A stretch of 34,953 bases of DNA from an uncultured Clostridia bacterium (GTDB taxonomy: Bacteria > Bacillota > Clostridia > Christensenellales > Borkfalkiaceae), in NCBI GenBank assembly GCA_947625095.1, contig CANQMX010000019.1, positions 1 through 34,953 of the forward strand, given 5' to 3'. Shown here one piece after another: positions 22,621 to 30,897 of this stretch. The notes under the pieces are model-generated. The model was not told where the DNA came from, did not search any database, and was given only the letters and a program-made list of their open reading frames with translations. Position 1 is the first letter of the stretch. The number at the start of each line of letters is the position of its first letter. A program made the translations under genes and the position numbers.

Positions 22621-22649
22621 ATTATACCCCGAAACGGGCGCGCCGTCAA
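22621..22649 (-). promoter_or_regulatory. Promoter of the malic enzyme gene
   Basis: Minus strand TTGACG (22649-22644), 17-base spacer, perfect TATAAT (22626-22621), followed closely by AAAGGAG and the ATG at 22600. Confidence 0.85.
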
Positions 22650-22675
22650 ACAATTCGGAGAAATATCGAGGAAAA

Positions 22676-22731
22676 GATGCACGCACGGGCGGGCGCGCTC
22701 TTTGGGGCGCGCCCGCCCGCTCGGTATGAGG
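22676..22731 (+). repeat. Two-hairpin intergenic repeat, partial copy E
   Basis: A degenerate linker AAGATGCACGC (two changes from AAGATACACTC), a strong hairpin CGGGCGGGCGCGC/GCGCGCCCGCCCG type, then TCGGTATGAGG. Hairpin 1 is missing. Confidence 0.6.
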
Positions 22732-22753
22732 GAAAGCAACGACGAAATTACGC

Positions 22754-22779
22754 AAAAACCCGCGCCGTGGGGCGCGGGT
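22754..22779 (-). terminator. Terminator of the first GH51 gene (22793-25108)
   Basis: Perfect 9-bp stem ACCCGCGCC/GGCGCGGGT with a 4-base loop and a T-run on the minus strand, 13 bases after the stop codon. Confidence 0.85.
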
Positions 22780-22792
22780 CGATCGCATTTTG

Positions 22793-25108
22793 TTACTTGA
22801 CGGTGACGCGGAAGCACACGGCGCTGTACGCCTTGATCTCCTGCCCGAGTTTACCGCCCGAGAAGCCGAGGATCTCCTGCTTGGAGGTGACCTTCTCCTC
22901 GTTGATGGTGTTGATCGCCTTCCAATCGCTATCTGCGTTGCTCACTTCGGTGTAGTACGCGATGCCCTTTGCGTTCGCGTTCTTTACCTCGACGTTGAGT
23001 TTGATATCCTCGCCGCTCGCATTGACGACTTTGAGAATGAGATCGCCGTTTGCCGCCTTGCTCGCGACGGTGTAGAGTTTGTTGATCTCACTCGTCGAGT
23101 TGTTCTCCATGGTCAGCGCGCAGGTACTGTCGACGCCCGACGAATAGGCGAGTTTGGAGCGATAAAGAAGATTCTTGCCCTGATTCTGCATGAAGAGTTG
23201 CTGGACATAGTAGTTGGCGCTCTTCACGATCTTCGTGTTGGTGTAATACATCATGTCGACCGGCCATTGGTTGTTCGAGCCGCCCGTCGTGGGATTGCTC
23301 GCCGTATTGGCGACGCCGAACATGGGCGCGTACGCCGCGAGTTTGATGATGTCGCCGTTGTTCTCGTAGGCCGTCATCATGGCCGCCTCCGAGAGCGCGG
23401 CAATAAGGGCGTTGGGATAGAGCGTTCCCCCATTCGGACCGTTGCCGCTGTTGGCGGAATACTCGCCCACAAATATCTCATAATAGTCATCATCATAGTC
23501 GGGGCGGGAGTAGACATCATACATTTCAGCGTTCGAGAAGAGCACGGAATAGTTGACGTAGTAGTGCTGGTCGTGCACGCCGAAGTCATCCACTTTGGTG
23601 ATGACGCCGCGGTTAACGGCATCCTTTGCGGCCGCGCGCGCCACGCCGCCTTGGTCGTTGCCGTTTTGGCAGTCGACGAATTGTGTTGCGTTACCGACGA
23701 TGGTCTTTATTCCGTATTGACTGCACGCCGCCTTAAAATCAGCGTTTTGCAGGAACTGTTCGTAACACTGTTTATAGTATTTATCGCCCGACTGCTCGTT
23801 GCCGATGCCGAGATAACTCATCTCGAAGGGCGCAGGATGGCCGAGTTTGGCGCGAAGACCGCCCCACTTGGTGGAAGTATCGCCCTTGGCGAATTCGATG
23901 AGGTCGATGGCATCCTGAATGTAGTCGTTCACGCCCTTTTCGTGGCGGCCTTTGAGTAGCGTACCGCGATAGCCCACCAACGCGCCGCCACCCTGGCAGG
24001 ACAGCCCGCAGTTGAGAACGGGAACTGCGCTCGCGCCGAGGTTTTCGCAAAGAATGAAATACTCATAGAAGCCGATCCCATATTCCATATCATATCCCCA
24101 AAGGTCGGCGTTCTGCCTGCGGGTAGCCCACTCGCCGTACGTCGTGGCGGCGGACTCCGTGCCGTCCTTTACGAGGGTGTACTCGAAGGCGGGGATATCG
24201 TCGTCGCCTGCGTTCGTGCCCGTCTGCACCGCGCCGACGGAGTTCTTCCAATCGTACACCTCCTCCGTTTTCTCGCCGCCCGCGGCGGGATCCGCGTCGC
24301 CCTCGATGATGCAGCCGCCGGGGAAGCGCACAAACTTTGGCCCGAGTTCCTTGATGGCGTCGAACGCGTACTGCTTGATGCCACCCGTGGAGTTCTGCGT
24401 CTCCAAGGCGACGACGTCGACAGAATAGTCGCCCGCCTTATCGAAGGTGACCTCCAACTTGACGTTTTCGTTCGCCGAAGCGTTTGAAGTGAGCGTCTGT
24501 TCATACTTCACCCAGCCGCTCGTTTTGAGCGAGATGGAGGCGTCGCAGTAGGTGGTCGTGCCGTCCGTGACGGCGACCTTCATGGTCGCGCCCGAGACGG
24601 AGGTTTTGACAAAGGCGGAGAAGATGTACTTTACGCCGCTCTCCACCGCCATGGGCAGGTAGGTGTGCCCGCCGTTGGAGATGCCGCCGTTTGCCCCCGT
24701 CACCGTGACCTTGGCGTAGTTCTTATTGACGTCCTGCGTGCCGTAGTACTGTTTGCCCGCGAGCACGCCGTCCGTAGAGTCCTCCACAACGGCGAGATCG
24801 GCGTTCGTCTTTGTCCAGCCGATCGTCTTGCTGGGGTTAAATGTCTCGAACGAGCCGTTGTAGACAAGGTTGTCATCGAGAAGATAGCCCGCGTAATTGA
24901 TATCTTCGAGGAACACGCCGAAGAGCGTATCCGAGATGATATTGCGCGCGTTCTCGTTGACGGTGCCGTCGAGCGTGAATGTGGCGGCGGGATCGGAGAA
25001 CGCCTCCGCCTGCCGATCGGGTGTTACGGTCTCTCCGCCGCCGCAGGCGCACAGCAGGCACGAGGCCGCGGTGAGCGCTGCAACGCAGGAGAGCAATTTC
25101 TTTTTCAT
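22793..25108 (-). CDS. Alpha-L-arabinofuranosidase-like GH51 lipoprotein, copy 1
   Basis: 771 residues with lipobox (CLLCAC), so it is displayed on the cell surface. After the lipid anchor a GH51-type opening (ISDTLFGVFLEDINYAGY) is followed by a carbohydrate-binding-like module starting at NGSFETF. Then comes the catalytic barrel with KFVRFPGGCIIEG, the acid/base Glu in YLGIGNEQ and the presumed nucleophile Glu in FVGEYSAN, and a C-terminal beta domain. Members remove arabinofuranosyl side chains from plant arabinan and arabinoxylan. It is clearly paralogous to the next gene over its whole length. No transporter or regulator is adjacent. It has its own promoter and terminator. Confidence 0.9.
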   Translation of the reverse strand: MKKKLLSCVAALTAASCLLCACGGGETVTPDRQAEAFSDPAATFTLDGTVNENARNIISDTLFGVFLEDINYAGYLLDDNLVYNGSFETFNPSKTIGWTKTNADLAVVEDSTDGVLAGKQYYGTQDVNKNYAKVTVTGANGGISNGGHTYLPMAVESGVKYIFSAFVKTSVSGATMKVAVTDGTTTYCDASISLKTSGWVKYEQTLTSNASANENVKLEVTFDKAGDYSVDVVALETQNSTGGIKQYAFDAIKELGPKFVRFPGGCIIEGDADPAAGGEKTEEVYDWKNSVGAVQTGTNAGDDDIPAFEYTLVKDGTESAATTYGEWATRRQNADLWGYDMEYGIGFYEYFILCENLGASAVPVLNCGLSCQGGGALVGYRGTLLKGRHEKGVNDYIQDAIDLIEFAKGDTSTKWGGLRAKLGHPAPFEMSYLGIGNEQSGDKYYKQCYEQFLQNADFKAACSQYGIKTIVGNATQFVDCQNGNDQGGVARAAAKDAVNRGVITKVDDFGVHDQHYYVNYSVLFSNAEMYDVYSRPDYDDDYYEIFVGEYSANSGNGPNGGTLYPNALIAALSEAAMMTAYENNGDIIKLAAYAPMFGVANTASNPTTGGSNNQWPVDMMYYTNTKIVKSANYYVQQLFMQNQGKNLLYRSKLAYSSGVDSTCALTMENNSTSEINKLYTVASKAANGDLILKVVNASGEDIKLNVEVKNANAKGIAYYTEVSNADSDWKAINTINEEKVTSKQEILGFSGGKLGQEIKAYSAVCFRVTVK

Positions 25109-25135
25109 ATCTGTTTCCCCCTTTTGGTTTGCCCT

Positions 25136-25164
25136 ATTATATCATAAAATTTCGGCATATGCAA
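25136..25164 (-). promoter_or_regulatory. Promoter of GH51 copy 1
   Basis: Minus strand TTGCAT (25164-25159), 17-base spacer, perfect TATAAT (25141-25136), close to the ribosome binding region GGGGGAAA of the gene starting at 25108. Confidence 0.8.
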
Positions 25165-25192
25165 CAGCCGCGCGGAAATTTGTTGCAAATAG

Positions 25193-25219
25193 GCCGCCCG
25201 CGCAAATTGCGCGGGCGGC
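25193..25219 (-). terminator. Hairpin after GH51 copy 2
   Basis: Perfect 11-bp stem GCCGCCCGCGC/GCGCGGGCGGC with a 5-base loop, 29 bases after the stop at 25249. Only TATTT follows on the minus strand, so strength is uncertain. Confidence 0.6.
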
Positions 25220-25248
25220 GGCAAATGTCTGTTGATTTCCTGTTATGT

Positions 25249-27582
25249 TTACTTGGCGCGGATCTGGAAGGCGACGACGCTGTACGGCTTTACCTTGTAG
25301 CCGAAAGAGCCGTCCGTAAAGCCTATCTTTTCCGCGAAGGGCGTGATGGCGTTTCCGTCGGAGTATGTGCTGACGGCGTGCGGTTCATTGTTCGCAATTT
25401 CATTGACCTGCGCGATGCCCGTGAGATCCTTTCCGAGATCCACATTGACATTGAACTTCACCGCCTTATCGCCCGCGTTGACGATCTTGACGATGATGTT
25501 GTTCGTCTCCGCGTTGTAACTTGTGACATAGTAGAAGTTATCGTAGGTGAACGTGCCGCCCCCCGTCTTCCTGTTGATGGTCGTCGTGGGCATTTGCTCA
25601 TCCGCGAAGGTGAGCTTGGAGATCACTTTCTGCGTGCCCGCGTTGTGCATGAAGAGTTGCTGCACAAAGTAGCTGGGCGTGAGCACCACTTCTTTATTCG
25701 TGAAGTACATCATGTTTGCGGCAAACCATTGATTGACGCTGTTATTGCCGGCATGGGTTGCCGTTTTGCTCGTATCCGCCACGGCGAACATGGGCGCGTA
25801 GGCCGCCATCTTCACGATGTCGCCGTTGCGCTCGAAGCCCGTCATCATGGCGGCCTCCGAGAGGGCGGAAATCCAATCATTATGAGTGTAGTCGTACGAT
25901 CCGCCCGTTTCTACCGCCACATCCGTATTCGCGGCATACTCGCCCACGAAGACATCATAATAGTGGGTCGGGTCGTCGGCTTTGCGCAGATAGGTATCGT
26001 ACATCTTGGTGTTAGCGAAAAGGTCGGTGTAGTTGACATAGTAGTGCTGGTCCACCACGCCGTAGCTCGCCACGTCGGGGAAGTTGGCGGAGTCTTTCTT
26101 GAGCGCCGCCTCGGCTGCATTCTGCGCCATGCCCTTTCTGTTAAGGTCGGTTTTTTCGCAATCGGCAAGCCCCACACAGTTGCCCACGATGGTGCGAACT
26201 TCATACTTTTCAAGCGCGGCCTTAAAATCGGCATCCGTCAGGAATTTTTCGTAGTACTGCGCATAATATGTGCCCCACTGCTCGTTGCCGACGCCGATAT
26301 AGTCCATCTCAAAGGGCTTGGGATGCCCCATCTGCTCGCGGATCTTGCCCCACTTGGTGGAGGTGTCGCCCTTGGCGAACTCCAAGAGGTCGATGGCGTC
26401 CTGAATGTAGTCGTCCACCTTCTGATTGTGGCGGCCGGGAAGCGCAACGTAATTGCCGAAACCGGCCGTCTGGGTCATGCAGGATGCGCCGCAGTTGACG
26501 ATGGGAACGGCCTTTGCGCCCAGCGCTTCGCACAGGCAGAAATATTCGTAGAAGCCGATCCCGTACTCGTTGGCGTAATAGTCATTCGACGCCTTGTTCC
26601 CCTGCCAGATATTGGTGTTCTGCTGCCTCGTTGCCTGTTCGCCGTAGGTGGTGACAGTCGACGTCGCGCCGTTATCATTGACGGGATAGGTGAACGCCGC
26701 CACGGTATCGTCACCGACATTCTGGCCCGTTGTCGTCGCGCCGATGCTCTTTTTCCAATCGTAAGCCTCATCGATGTTTGCCCCCTCGATGACGCACCCG
26801 CCCGGGAAACGGAAGAACTTTGGCCCGAGGTTTGCGATGGCCTCGTACATATAATTTTTCATGCCGAAGGCGGTCGCATCCGTCGTCTCGAGCGCGACGC
26901 TGTCGATATAGAAAGTGCCCGCCGCGCCGAAAGTGATCTCGACCCGAAGATCGGATCGCTCGGTGGTCGTCGGCGTGATGGTCTTAATATATTTTGTCCA
27001 CTCGCTGCTCTCCGCAACAGTGAACGTGCCCTCCGCATACGTAGCGTTCTGCTTGTCCTTGACGGCGACGGTGACAGAACCCTCGTAGTCCTTGATGAAC
27101 ATGGAGAACTTGCAATCCACGCCCTTTTCGACGGCGATTGGAACTGCGGGGTGCCCGCTGTTGGAGATCGCGTCGCCCGCAGCGGAGACGGTGACCTGCG
27201 CGTAGTTCTGGTTGTTGGCGTGGAGTGCGCCCGTGCCGTTATTCACGGTGATGGTAGCGCCGCTCTCCGTCCAGCCGTATTTTTTTCCATCCCGCGTAGC
27301 GTTGGAGAGCGTCTCGAACGAGCCATTGACGATGAGGTTATCGTCGAGCGCATACGAGGCATAGTTGATATCTTCAAGGAAGAGCCCGAAGAGGTCGGGC
27401 GAGATCTCGTTGATTTCACCCTTGGGCAGGCTCGTGAGGTCGATTTTTGCCCCCCAATCCCCATCGGCATAGGCGGGCGCATCGCGATCGGCGGTCTCCT
27501 TCTCGCCGCCGCACGCCGCAAGGCACGCCACCGCGGACAAGGACATGACGCAAGCAAGCGCCATTGCAACAAATTTTTTCAT
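25249..27582 (-). CDS. Alpha-L-arabinofuranosidase-like GH51 lipoprotein, copy 2
   Basis: 777 residues with lipobox (CLAAC). Same architecture as copy 1: ISPDLFGLFLEDINYASY, the NGSFET module, KFFRFPGGCVIEG, the acid/base Glu in YIGVGNEQW and nucleophile Glu in FVGEYAAN. Differences concentrate in the carbohydrate-binding part and in loops of the barrel (for example a GNKASNDYYANEYG insertion), so the two enzymes may prefer different arabinan linkages. The start at 27582 follows AAGGGGGAAA. Tandem duplication followed by divergence is the likely origin, since each copy keeps its own promoter. Confidence 0.9.
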   Translation of the reverse strand: MKKFVAMALACVMSLSAVACLAACGGEKETADRDAPAYADGDWGAKIDLTSLPKGEINEISPDLFGLFLEDINYASYALDDNLIVNGSFETLSNATRDGKKYGWTESGATITVNNGTGALHANNQNYAQVTVSAAGDAISNSGHPAVPIAVEKGVDCKFSMFIKDYEGSVTVAVKDKQNATYAEGTFTVAESSEWTKYIKTITPTTTERSDLRVEITFGAAGTFYIDSVALETTDATAFGMKNYMYEAIANLGPKFFRFPGGCVIEGANIDEAYDWKKSIGATTTGQNVGDDTVAAFTYPVNDNGATSTVTTYGEQATRQQNTNIWQGNKASNDYYANEYGIGFYEYFCLCEALGAKAVPIVNCGASCMTQTAGFGNYVALPGRHNQKVDDYIQDAIDLLEFAKGDTSTKWGKIREQMGHPKPFEMDYIGVGNEQWGTYYAQYYEKFLTDADFKAALEKYEVRTIVGNCVGLADCEKTDLNRKGMAQNAAEAALKKDSANFPDVASYGVVDQHYYVNYTDLFANTKMYDTYLRKADDPTHYYDVFVGEYAANTDVAVETGGSYDYTHNDWISALSEAAMMTGFERNGDIVKMAAYAPMFAVADTSKTATHAGNNSVNQWFAANMMYFTNKEVVLTPSYFVQQLFMHNAGTQKVISKLTFADEQMPTTTINRKTGGGTFTYDNFYYVTSYNAETNNIIVKIVNAGDKAVKFNVNVDLGKDLTGIAQVNEIANNEPHAVSTYSDGNAITPFAEKIGFTDGSFGYKVKPYSVVAFQIRAK

Positions 27583-27611
27583 AGTTTCCCCCTTAACGTT
27601 ACGTTTTTTTC

Positions 27612-27640
27612 ATTGTAACATATTTTCCGCGCGCGCGCAA
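27612..27640 (-). promoter_or_regulatory. Promoter of GH51 copy 2
   Basis: Minus strand TTGCGC (27640-27635), 17-base spacer, TACAAT (27617-27612). Confidence 0.65.
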
Positions 27641-27644
27641 GACT

Positions 27645-28370
27645 TTGACGGAAATTTTCAAGGAAAGCGTGTATGATTACAATAGATGTGAGACAGCGTG
27701 GATAGAAAAAGATAGCGAGCGACGCTCAGTTGCTTCTCTATGGAGAGTTTTGAGAAGACAGAAGCTTCAACCCGTAAAGCCGCCCAATCCCAAATATGTC
27801 CCGAAACCCTATGAACCGATGCATTAACCGAGAGAAAGGGTGCAGATGGACGTAAAAGTCGTTCCTTCTGGCTGTATCACGGGCAATGCGAAGATCATGG
27901 AAGAGCATTTCTTCCAATACACCGCCATTGATGAGTATTCCCGCTTCCGCTATGTCGCCGCTTTTAAGAAACAGCGCGCATACTCTTCGGTACAGTTCCT
28001 CGATATGCTCATAAAGGCGTTTCGCTTCAAGATAGAGTGTATTCAGACGGACAACGGCATGAAGTTCATCAAATCCTATGATGAACACAAGAAGGGAAAG
28101 CAGTCGCTCTTTGAGGCGCGCCTCAAAGAGTTGGGAATAAGGCATAAGCTCATCCTTCCTTACACGCCGAGGCACAACAGAAAAGTGGTGCGCTCTCATC
28201 GGAAGGATAATGATTATTTTTATGCGACGCACCGGTTTCATTCCCTTGAGGACTTCAAACAGCAACTTGCCGTCCACAACCGACACAACAACTTCCCCAT
28301 GCGTCCCCTGAATTGGCACTCCCCAAAAGAATACATCTTATACCATCTCAACGACGGCCTACTGCACTGA
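27645..28370 (+). pseudogene. Decayed DDE transposase (rve integrase core, IS481-like)
   Basis: The frame reads through the linker NPKYVPKPYE into a stop (TAA at 27825-27827) and continues in the same frame as RVQMDVKVV, joining two halves of one old gene. The rve core follows: first Asp in YTAIDEYSRFRY, second Asp in CIQTDNGMKF. The third acidic residue is lost: the motif PRHNGKVERSHR of the family reads PRHNRKVVRSHR here, so Glu has become Val. The N-terminal helix-turn-helix part is missing. The stop, the lost catalytic Glu and the truncation each make the protein inactive. Confidence 0.85.
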
Positions 28371-28403
28371 TTTTTTCCCTCACCCCGTCTCATATGTTTA
28401 ACA
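27670..28403 (+). mobile_element. Insertion sequence remnant
   Basis: The decayed transposase is framed by imperfect terminal sequences: the left begins TGTATGATTACAATAGATGT and ends in GAGAC at 27694, the right (28387-28403) is GTCTCATATGTTTAACA, whose complement also ends in ATGAGAC. An internal deletion after the left end probably removed the transposase N-terminus. No target-site duplication could be defined. It marks the left border of the AT-rich island. Confidence 0.5.
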
Positions 28404-28506
28404 AACCTATATTATAAAAAACAATACCATAAACTCATAAGATTTATAACTACAACTTAACATCTCAAAAACTATAACTCCCCGCAAAAGTTGTGTCATA
28501 GACCGC

Positions 28507-28535
28507 TTGACTATAATCTATAATTGTGTTATATA
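28507..28535 (+). promoter_or_regulatory. Promoter of the XRE-ATPase operon, with nearby palindromes
   Basis: TTGACT (28507-28512), 17-base spacer, TATATA (28530-28535). The -10 is inside the palindrome GTTATATAAC and an ACAACTT/AAGTTGT inverted repeat lies upstream (about 28452-28494); either could bind the XRE protein. The stretch 28404-28566 is very AT-rich. Confidence 0.5.
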
Positions 28536-28566
28536 ACTTAATACGGTTATCGATTGGAATTCGAAG

Positions 28567-28938
28567 ATGTTTATGAAAGTAAAGCCAACAATCGTTGCCA
28601 CGAGGATGAAAGTGCTTCGGGAAGGCGTAAAACTCTCGCAGGGCAAACTCGCTTCCATGCTCGGTATGCAGCAGACGGCAATTTACCGTTACGAAGTCGG
28701 GCAGTCCTTCCCTCCCTATCAAGTCCTTATGAAATACGTCGATTTTTTTGACGTATCTCTTGACTATATCTTCGGGAGAACGGACAGCCCGCAGGGGAAG
28801 TTATACGACTGCCAAGCCAAAGTATGGAAGGACAACAAGCAGATGCGGGACTTCATCGAAATGTGCTTCGATCCGAAAACCGAAGCAAACGCAAAACTCA
28901 AAGAAATGTTGATCCACCTTATGGAAGAACAGCAATGA
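28567..28938 (+). CDS. XRE-family helix-turn-helix regulator
   Basis: 123 residues. An N-terminal HTH is seen in VLREGVKLSQGKLASMLGMQ followed by QTAIYRYEVGQSFPPYQVL, the standard Cro/C1 pattern, and then LMKYVDFFDVSLDYIFGRTD as in many phage-type and toxin-antitoxin regulators. The C-terminal 45 residues are helical and charged. ATG 28567 or 28573 are both possible; neither has a good SD. It lies 19 bases ahead of the ATPase gene on the same strand and probably represses the pair. Base composition is AT-rich, unlike the chromosome around it. Confidence 0.85.
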   Translation: MFMKVKPTIVATRMKVLREGVKLSQGKLASMLGMQQTAIYRYEVGQSFPPYQVLMKYVDFFDVSLDYIFGRTDSPQGKLYDCQAKVWKDNKQMRDFIEMCFDPKTEANAKLKEMLIHLMEEQQ

Positions 28939-28957
28939 AAGAAGGAGTATGATTACG

Positions 28958-30763
28958 ATGTACAAAAATGAAGAATTGGAGTTTTTAAAAACGCAAATCG
29001 ATCGGTTATCGTTGGATGAATTAAAAGAGCCAATAGCGCGTATAGAAAATTACTATGCCGATTATAATAGCCGATTGAGAAAGTATACGGAAAACTATAA
29101 AAAGACCATGGAGGGCATCATGAACAGCCTTCAAATTAAGCGCATGGTCCATAAAACATACGGAGGAACCTTGGGGACCTATACCGAAGAAAAACCCGAG
29201 GAAATCATCAAAAGCATTCGGGATTATTTATCCCGCCTTGACGAACTGAAATATTTATCTTTTCTGAGTGAAGAAAGCCGCAATGTGGTTCTTGTCGGTC
29301 CAAACGGATGCGGAAAAACTACTTTGCTTCGGCACTTGTTATATTTGACAGGTGAAAATGATATCGCATATTACCAAGCAGATCGGTTATTGGTGATCAG
29401 CGAATCTGAAAGTATTGAACGCGACAGCGACGCATTTTCCAAAAGCATAAAAGAAACCACAAGATATGCGACCGATGTAAATTATTCTTTACAAAGTAAT
29501 TATATCTCCAAACAATTTACTTTCGCCGTCGCTTTGTTGGAAAGATGCCGTTCCAATGAAACAGAGCGTGTCCTCGAAGGAACTCTGGAGCAATCAGCTT
29601 GCGTCACCTCCCTGATTTTGAGAGAATGGAATAATTTAATCGGCGACAGAACCTTATTCTTCCGCGATGGCTCACTTAAAGTCAAAACCCTTGACGGAAA
29701 GGAGTATAAAATCAAATATCTCAGTAGCGGTGAAAAAAGCATACTGTACTTTCTTGCCAGCATTCTTCTGCAACCGATAAAAAAATATTATTTCATTGAT
29801 GAACCGGAAAACAATCTTAATCCCGCTATCGTTGCGCGTCTTTGGAATATTATAGAGAATTGTAGACGGGATTCCATCTTTGTATATCTGACGCACGATT
29901 CCGAATTTGTTTCAACACGCGTAAACGCCAAAATATATTGGATAGAAAAATACGACGGTTCAAGCTGGCGGTATCATCCCCTACCCGAGAATGATAATCT
30001 ACCGCAAGAACTTATGGTAAGCCTTGTGGGCAATAAACAAACCGTTTTATTCTGCGAATCTCATGATGAAGAAAAATATGATTCGATTGTTTTTAAGCTG
30101 ATGTTCCCCACATTCAAAGTAATTTCATCGGGTGGCTGCAAGAAAGTGCTTGCCAAAGTCAAATCGTACAAAGAAGTAGGACTGCCCCAAAACGCTTACG
30201 GGATTATTGACTGTGATTATCGCGACGACGAATATTTGGAAGGTCAGAAAAACAAACAAATCTATCACCTTCCATTTTTTGAAATCGAAAATTTCCTGTT
30301 TTGCGAAGAGATCCTCACAGAAATGATAAATCAATTCAGCCGCAATAAGGAAACTGCTTTGCATAATGTTAAAAATGCGGTCAAAGCCGATTTTATAGCT
30401 CAAAAAGACCGATTCGTAATTAGAAATGTCGGATTCAGACTCCAAGAGCAAGGTTTTTCCGGACAGATCAATCGGTTAAACACGCGCAATGAGTTGCGCG
30501 AACAATTTGAAGCTTATAAGAATTCCATCGATATGGATGAGTTATTTTCCAAATACGATACGCTATTCGACGAGATCGTAAAGCGTAACGACTATAATTA
30601 TTTTTTGCGCTATTTCGACCAAAAGAGCATTTTATCGAAATATACTCGTGAATTGGATTTTGAGCCGAACGTTTCTTATGATAAAGAAGTCCTCAATATG
30701 TTGAGACATAATGATACGCTTATCAATTCTTTGAAAACAAAATATTTAAGCGAAATTCGATAA
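28958..30763 (+). CDS. AAA (SMC/OLD-like) ATPase fused to a DUF4435 TOPRIM-like domain; candidate PARIS-type defence protein
   Basis: 601 residues. ATG 28958 is preferred over the one at 28949 because GGAG lies 10 bases before it but only 1 base before the other. Residues 1-100 are helical, coiled-coil-like. The ABC/SMC ATPase core has Walker A GPNGCGKTT (about 114-122), LSSGEKS signature (255-261), Walker B YFIDEPENNLNP (278-289) and THD (312-314). From about 355 a DUF4435/TOPRIM-like part has Glu in LFCESHDEEKYD, Asp residues in IIDCDYRDDE and the motif FFEIENFLF. In PARIS systems an AAA ATPase and a DUF4435 nuclease form one defence unit, sometimes fused. The fused layout, XRE partner and AT-rich setting suggest defence, but function is inferred. 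Confidence 0.8.
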   Translation: MYKNEELEFLKTQIDRLSLDELKEPIARIENYYADYNSRLRKYTENYKKTMEGIMNSLQIKRMVHKTYGGTLGTYTEEKPEEIIKSIRDYLSRLDELKYLSFLSEESRNVVLVGPNGCGKTTLLRHLLYLTGENDIAYYQADRLLVISESESIERDSDAFSKSIKETTRYATDVNYSLQSNYISKQFTFAVALLERCRSNETERVLEGTLEQSACVTSLILREWNNLIGDRTLFFRDGSLKVKTLDGKEYKIKYLSSGEKSILYFLASILLQPIKKYYFIDEPENNLNPAIVARLWNIIENCRRDSIFVYLTHDSEFVSTRVNAKIYWIEKYDGSSWRYHPLPENDNLPQELMVSLVGNKQTVLFCESHDEEKYDSIVFKLMFPTFKVISSGGCKKVLAKVKSYKEVGLPQNAYGIIDCDYRDDEYLEGQKNKQIYHLPFFEIENFLFCEEILTEMINQFSRNKETALHNVKNAVKADFIAQKDRFVIRNVGFRLQEQGFSGQINRLNTRNELREQFEAYKNSIDMDELFSKYDTLFDEIVKRNDYNYFLRYFDQKSILSKYTRELDFEPNVSYDKEVLNMLRHNDTLINSLKTKYLSEIR

Positions 30764-30837
30764 TTGTTCATGATTCAGAGAAGCCGCTTTCAAGAATCAA
30801 GAATTAACTTTGAACTATATCTTTGAATAAGTCATGG

Positions 30838-30871
30838 CACAGCCGCACGGATTTTTGTCCGTGCGGCTGTG
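30838..30871 (+). terminator. Hairpin between the island and the chromosomal genes
   Basis: Perfect 14-bp stem (CACAGCCGCACGGA with its complement) around TTTTTG, 75 bases after the ATPase stop and ahead of the convergent membrane protein gene. It is followed by TTGGTTGG, so it is probably a bidirectional but T-poor terminator. Confidence 0.6.
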
Positions 30872-30897
30872 TTGGTTGGATGAAATTAGCGCTGCCC

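Noticed and set aside
25129..27618. Very long plus-strand open frame opposite the second GH51 gene
   Set aside because: Its translation is Arg/His/Val/Asp-rich and resembles no protein, while the minus strand encodes a full-length GH51 lipoprotein with signal peptide and catalytic residues. It is an antisense shadow of a GC-rich gene.
28949..28957. Earlier ATG of the DUF4435 ATPase
   Set aside because: The SD GGAG is only one base away from this ATG, too close for initiation; ATG 28958 has a 10-base spacing.
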